Origin: Mytilisepta virgata
Lineage: Eukaryota > Mollusca > Bivalvia > Mytilida > Mytilidae
DNA: 64,000 nt
Direction of reading: 5' to 3'
Assembly (NCBI GenBank): GCA_028015205.1
Contig: CM051521.1
Location: 96,820,513-96,884,512 of the forward strand
The notes under the pieces are model-generated. The model ran no database searches. It saw only the letters and a list, made by a program, of their open reading frames with translations, and had not been told where the DNA came from. A program made the translations under genes and the position numbers. Below, piece after piece: positions 58,401 to 64,000 of the stretch. Each line of letters starts with the position of its first letter. Position 1 is the first letter of the stretch.

Positions 58401-60282
58401 ACGAAAGAATGTTACAAACTACCTGAAATATTAGATTAAGTTGTAAAGCAGATAAATCACCCAAGGGATTTATGATCATTATTTCCATGATAGAGCACCA
58501 AAGAAAAAATTGGTCAAATATGGGTTAATAAAGGTAATCACAGAACTACAGAATTGGAGGATCAATCTCAAATGTCTTAGTTATACATAATGTATACTAT
58601 GTTGTCAATCTAATATGAAAAAGGGCATGGCCTTAAAAGCTCGTGTAAACTGCTAGATTAGGAAAAAATCAATTACATAGGATAGTATAATTTGGATCGT
58701 TGATACGAGATAATTGGGGACAATGTGGTAGTATTTCCTGCTGTTTTTCAGCATGTGCAGAATTTTTTGAAAGTTTGGAAAAATCTGAATACATGACAGA
58801 ACAATTTTTCTTCCATTATATTTTGAGTCTCGTGCAATTTGGCAGACTTTCTACAATAGTGAGCTTGATACACTCGCATATAAATACATCACTTACCACT
58901 ACACTCTACAAGATACTGTCCCATTTGATGCCTCAAACATCTTAACCCTCTTTTTGAGGAGTCAAACATCAAGTCACTATCTCCACTCAAAATTAGTTCT
59001 GCAAACTGGAAAATTATAGTGTTCAAGATAATAGGCTTTAAAAAATATTTAAACTCAATTCCTCATACTACACATACAATAGATAATATAGTCATGTATA
59101 TGTACAGCATTTAATGAAAATAAAGAAAATTAAATCTTAAAGGTGTAATTGTGTTAAGACTATGTACACATTTTTTGTAAAATTCAGTTTTGTTAGTAAA
59201 ATATATGTACACTATACCTTCAAAACAAAAACACCACAAGAGTTGGAATCCTGCTGTTTTCTGTGTTTTTTATTTAGGATCTGCCATTGAGTATTTGGTG
59301 CTTCTCCAAATCCTCGGTTGTATCTTTCTTGTAGGAATAGTCTAATAAAAAAAATACAACTTAAAAGCCTATCTGAGTCGTACATGCAGAAGGGAAAAGC
59401 ATTTATCAAATTCCATTCTTACTTTTTAGGGCTTCAATGAATGAAAATGTACCGGTAGTCAAATTATCTCATGTTTTTTGTTGAACTTTGCTTGTGATTT
59501 AATTATATACCGTATAAAAGAAAGGTATTAGACTCTTTTTACATTTTTTTAAATAGTTTTATTACAAAAAAAAACTAGCAATATGAAGGAACTACTTCTT
59601 TACATCTTATAAGGGGTATTAAAATATGATTTAGTCTTACAGCCAATTCTGTAAAATTCTCTCTCTAATCTTTCCTGATGAACCTAGCGGATTGAGATAT
59701 ACAAGCTCATGTCTGGATGGGTAAATCACCTAAAAGGAAGAATATTGTTCCTATAAATATTTTATATGCATTTCATATGATTCTGATCATAAAGCTTTCA
59801 ACCTATTTTTTTCGTATTTTAATGTAAAAGTATATATATAAACTTGAGGCATTTGGCAAAACAAAACAAAAAAGGAAACAAAATGCATGCAACAATATAA
59901 ATGTAAGTTTTAGAAATGAAGATAGAATATGAACAAGATGTTCACAAGTCATACCCCCACCTTTACAACTGTGTCTTTTGTAAAATATAAAGGTTTGAGT
60001 AAACAGGAAGTAGATGTTCGATGAACCTACAATAGTATCCCAAAAAGCATCATGTCTATATCAAGCTCGTCTAATAGCAAATATCAGCATCCTAAGAGTA
60101 ATGGTAGCTGAGTTATGAGCCACGGAACTACCTGGTTTTCTTAACTTGTACAGCTGTGATAATCAGGAATAGACCTAATAAAAGACATGCTATTTCAATG
60201 GGAAAGCCTTTATTACCATCAGAGTCCAGTGAAAACCTTCATTCATTGCACCAATGATAATGTCATACTCTTCTATATTAAT
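55450..60282 (-). CDS. Ulp1/SENP-type (C48) cysteine protease-domain protein, 3' ten exons
   Basis: The minus-strand exons, in transcript order, are 60282-60217, 59729-59641, 59341-59218, 59005-58897, 58372-58143, 57873-57818, 57301-57193, 56694-56633, 56066-55989 and 55624-55450. All introns are GT-AG, phases agree, and together they give 365 codons plus TAG at 55452-55450. Visible residues 1-100 are the C48 protease core: His18 in GFHWTLM, Asn35 in VYLNPLG where classical SENPs have Asp, and nucleophile Cys87 in QQDSNSCGVFVLKFAE with the oxyanion Gln just before. These enzymes cleave SUMO-like modifiers. Residues about 131-206 are Ser/Glu/Asp-rich and acidic. The C-terminal 150 residues are basic or helical and unrecognised. 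Intact multi-exon structure argues for a host gene, though such domains also occur in transposons. The N-terminus is missing; a possible upstream micro-exon at 60968-60947 reads VSDDHIK. Confidence 0.8.
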
Positions 60283-62045
60283 CTGTAAACAAAGAATATG
60301 TCTAAAAACATACTGTAACGCCATGTTTAGAACTTTAAAAAATCGCAATAACGTCTTACAATTTTTTCTTTATATAAATGTGTCATGAAATGTGTTGTTT
60401 TTACTACCTACAAAAAAATGAAACCTGGACAGACAGTTGTTACACAGCAGAATAATTGATCCTGTATAAACAGCTCATATGCCAATTAATATTTTCATTT
60501 TTTCTATCAAATATCTAATAAGAGATTTTTACTTTAAATCTGAAGTGCTCTCGTCTTTAATTAGTATTAATTTTAAATGTGATTTTTTTAACCTTTTAAT
60601 TATATTTTACACATATTATTAATTTATATTTAATTGGTGTCTTCGTATAAGTATATATTTTTTTTTAAGCCATGATGTTTTGAAATCATAAAAATTTATT
60701 AATTTGTGTACATCAGTAACCAAAATACTTACAAGTTTTCATATGGAAGTCAAGTGTCTGCTTTTACGAGACACGCATATTCAACATTTATAAACTGTCT
60801 GGAGTCAAGTTATTACAATTTACATTAATGCATTAAGCTTTAAGTGACAATATGAAAAAATAATTTATTGTTCAATTATTATTTCCTCAACAAAACATCA
60901 AGCAAGAGTCACATGCAACACAAAATATGTCTTTAACAGCATTTACCCTTTATATGGTCATCAGAGACCTGTAATTTAAAACACAACTTTGCATACATGA
61001 AGCAGGGCTTTCAACACTTTTTCAAGTAAACATTTCTTATTCAAGAGTAGTCGGCTATTTCCCTATTGGATTAATAGAAATTTCTCAAAAGTAGGCGGCT
61101 AAATGCCAAAAGTATACAGATAAAATAGCCACCTTCTGGCTTGTATTGAAAGCCCTGATGCACTCTTTTAATAAGTTAAGGATGTTATTGATAATTCCTG
61201 TCAGACCGAAAGCAAAAATCTACAGGAGGGATTATATATTTCTATAGTAAATTTGACAACTTGTTGAAACAAACGCTAATTTCCAAATTTTAAATCTGAC
61301 TAGTCCATCGGTCAAGCACATTTCCTAAATACATTCAATTTGTTTTCAAAGAACTTGACATCATCCTTGTTAACTTGGTCACATGCCAATTATATCATCA
61401 AAGGAGAGTGAGATGTGCTCAAGTCAGACCTGGTTGCACGCATGTTAACGTCTGCTAATACATGTTGTACAATAGAAAATTCAAGAAAGCTTTGTCACTG
61501 CAGAGGCATTTAACAAGACATCATTTTTTATAATTTGAAAGATGCTAAAACATATAGCTATGATATCACTTCTTTTGAATGATATATTTAGAAAATGCCT
61601 TTATTTTATAGAAGTCAGAAAAATTGATTCAAAGCTTTGTATACCTGATTTCAGGCATTTGCTCTGGACAACCTGTGCAATGTTTTGGTTATAAATCTGC
61701 ATCAAAAATATTAACATGAATGGACTTTTATGGAAGTAAAATTGATTCTGGACAATTGTGGCAAAGGACAATAATAAATAAGCACGATGTAAATGGACAA
61801 TTGTGGCAAAGGACAATAATCATGATATAAACAAGAGTGAAAAGTTTACCTGATTTTGCAGGAAATGACACGGAAGTGAAAAAAAAATGCTAAAACCTTG
61901 AGTATGGTCCCTCACTCGGCACCGAAGCTCACGAGTACATCAATGAAAAAATAATTATTGTGAATTGAATGTTGATGAAATATTCAAAACATTAAACAGA
62001 ATTTCAATAAAAATAACTTCAAGTAGCAATAAAATATAAATAAAC
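60283..62045. other. Upstream/intronic region of the protease gene; small foldback at 61013-61160
   Basis: No further exon could be assigned with confidence. GCAGGGCTTTCAACA at about 61012 and TTGAAAGCCCTGATG at about 61147 form inverted ends of a ~145-bp MITE. The flanks do not give a convincing 8-bp duplication. A direct repeat 'ggacaattgtggcaaaggacaataat' occurs at about 61750 and 61795. Confidence 0.4.
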
Positions 62046-62049
62046 AACA

Positions 62050-62818
62050 TCCTGATTAAAAATGCTAAACTTGAACATATGTGAAAATCTGGGGAAAATT
62101 GATTTCCAAGGGCAATAACTCTAATATAGGTTGTCTGATTGACCTGAAAATTGGCACAGTGATAGATCTTAATTAACTGAACAACTTTTATTCTTACATT
62201 GATTATTTATCTCCTTTCACAATAATTGCACAAAAAGGGAAAATCTGCAAACAAAATTGACATTTTCAAGGGCAATAACTCTAACATGGTATGTCTGATT
62301 GACCTGAAATTTTGAACATTCATAGATCTTTATTAACTGAGCAACTTTTATTCTTACATTGATTATCTATCTCTTCTCATTTTCATAATAATAGCCTTGA
62401 AAAACGAAATATTGCCAAATTTGACATTTAAAGGGCAACAACTCCTACATCAGTTGTAAGATCGTAACAAAAATTTGCACACTGGTAGATCTCATCGTGC
62501 TGAACATTTTGACCCTATGTCAAAATTTTGATATCTGCTTTCGTTTTCAAGTTATTTGCAGAAAACTACTGATGGACCCCTATGTTCTATTTATAGTAAC
62601 GACAGCCATGTTTTTCGACATTTCAAAAATTTTAAACGATAGAAATTTTCCAGATGCCCTAAAGAACAATTCTGCAAAGTTAGGTTGAAGTCAGTCCAGT
62701 AGTTTAGGACGAGTTAACGTTTGAAAAAGTTTACAGACGACGACGACGACGACAGACGACGACGACGACGGACGCCAAGTGATGGCAATAGCTCACATGG
62801 CCTATGGCCAGGTGAGCT
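62050..62818 (-). mobile_element. AGCTCACCTG element, copy H (minus, 3'-truncated)
   Basis: The 5' hairpin is AGCTCACatggcctatggccAGGTGAGCT at 62790-62818, with (GAC)n at 62736-62772. The core text matches copy E ('ccccctatgttctatttatagtaacgacagccatg'). Three further ~170-bp core units follow ('aagggcaataactctaacat', 'gattgacctgaaa'). The 3' hairpin is absent, and the left boundary is approximate. Confidence 0.8.
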
Positions 62819-63199
62819 AAAAATAAAAATGCAAAATAAATGACATAAAAATGTAATGCAACATGGTTTTATCACACTTATTTTAAAATATTAGGCTGTT
62901 CAACTGTTTAACTATGACTTCCATAATAAGAGTACATTCTTTAATGTCCCACCAATAAATCTCTAACTTTATATTAGAAGTGGGAATACAATCTTCTTGG
63001 CCAGAAATTTCTTAAGTTACATCTAGACATCCTTTTTAGAAAAAGAAATCTGTGGGAACATTCACAAACATGCCTTGCATAAAATCATAAGTATTTGGCA
63101 AACAGGAAGTGGATGTATTATGGATCCAAAATGGATCATACAATGCAGCGTGCTGGAATGAAATTTGTTTTTCTAATGACTAATAGGATTTAATATTAA
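62819..63199. other. Spacer between copies H and I
   Basis: No gene or repeat recognised. Confidence 0.4.
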
Positions 63200-64000
63200 C
63201 AAGAGGCTCCCAGGAGCCTGAATCGCTCACCTGACTTATGTGCCTGAAGTATAGGCTATTAGGCAAAATCTATTTGACATTGAAAGGGTCATAAGTTTAA
63301 TAAGGGTGTCATTTGACAATATGGTTTAACTTAATGTAGTAATGATTGTGCAGAGTAATATTTTAGCAATTGAAACCTTTTAATTATTTTCTTCTTTCAA
63401 CATTCTAAGAGGAATAACCCCTAGAATGAACAGTATTACAATGTTGACCTTATTACATATTTTGCAGATCATGATGTGCTTAACAATATGCAATTTATAT
63501 TTCTTAAATATCTCATATAGATTTTAAGATACTGAGCTTAATACATTTTTGTAAGTGCAAAATTCATAAAAATCAAAATAAAAGGGCAATTACTCTTTCA
63601 TGGGTTGTTGAATCTTCTTTAAAATTTCAGGGCAGGAAGATCTTGAGGTGCTGATCAATTATGTCCTGTATCAGAATTTAAAAATCTGTCACCCTTTTTG
63701 AGTTATAAGCAAAAAACTGCAATTTACCCCTATGTTCTACTTTTAGCCACAGCTGCCATGTTTTACAACCAATCAAAAATCCCCACATCAGTTCTAAACA
63801 CCTAATGCTAATAAATAACCATACCAAGTTTGGTTTCAATTAGACTAATGGTGTCAGAGGAGTTAAAGTTTTTAATGTAATCAGGAAATGCTGTGAAAAT
63901 TGTCAATTTTGACGTTCTAAGGGGAATAACCCCTAAAACGAAAGGTCCTACAACGTTGACCCTATTACATATTTTGTAGATCATGATGTGCTTAACAATA
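63200..64000 (-). mobile_element. AGCTCACCTG element, copy I (minus, cut by window end)
   Basis: It begins with the 3' terminus CAAGAGGCTCCcaGGAGCCTGAATCGCTCACCTG. The cores include 'ccctatgttctacttttagccacagctgccatg' and two near-identical units ending in 'acgttgaccctattacatattttg.agatcatgatgtgcttaacaat' (63449-63489 and 63955-64000). The 5' end lies outside the window. Confidence 0.8.

Noticed and set aside
61013..61160. hAT MITE (CAGGGCTTTCAA ends)
   Set aside because: The ends look hAT-like, but the flanking 8-mers do not match, so it is only mentioned as a small foldback.

Overview
The window is eukaryotic, intron-rich, AT-rich and very repeat-dense. Several repeat families look like those I know from bivalve genomes, especially mussels (Mytilidae): T-AGCTCACCTG...GAGCCTCTAG elements, a TACGACCGC hairpin element, and a tRNA-derived SINE with an AACGCCGTTTTCAGCA-type tail. 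A bivalve mollusc is the best guess. That assignment rests on memory of repeat families, not on a search.

Three host genes can be read exon by exon with matching splice phases. (1) 5.19-8.86 kb, +: the last four exons of an ABCG2-like half-transporter; its 5' part lies left of the window. (2) 24.8-42.6 kb, +: a complete ten-exon gene of 730 codons joining an N-terminal PH domain, an acidic linker and an HSPA12-type Hsp70 ATPase domain. (3) 60.3-55.45 kb, -: the 3' ten exons (365 aa) of a gene with a Ulp1/SENP-type cysteine protease domain followed by an acidic tail region.

Most of the rest is mobile DNA and satellites. Left block (0.4-3.1 kb): a ~140-bp minisatellite split by a SINE and by a 'GTTCC' element, then a FLYWCH relic. 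Between genes 1 and 2 (9-24 kb): MITEs, several copies of a Helitron-like (HINE/pearl-like) non-autonomous family, a foldback element, a hAT deletion derivative with perfect 8-bp target duplication, and a ~155-bp tandem array. Introns of gene 2: a 1.07-kb foldback element, a higher-order 135-bp satellite, a reverse-transcriptase relic, and a Polinton-derived deletion element carrying broken packaging-ATPase and protease fragments. Downstream (43-55 kb): a 1.8-kb foldback element, a FLYWCH/MULE transposase relic, a (TA)n tract and a 3.5-kb array of a ~63-bp minisatellite.

The most interesting points are the apparent PH-HSPA12 fusion, whose PH start resembles PI4P-binding PH domains of the FAPP/OSBP kind; a family of three foldback elements sharing TATGGCAC-type ends, 6-bp target duplications and 21-bp palindromic internal satellites of two unrelated sequences; and a Polinton-like deletion element inserted in a repeat whose uninterrupted copy is also in this window, which allows the empty site to be reconstructed.
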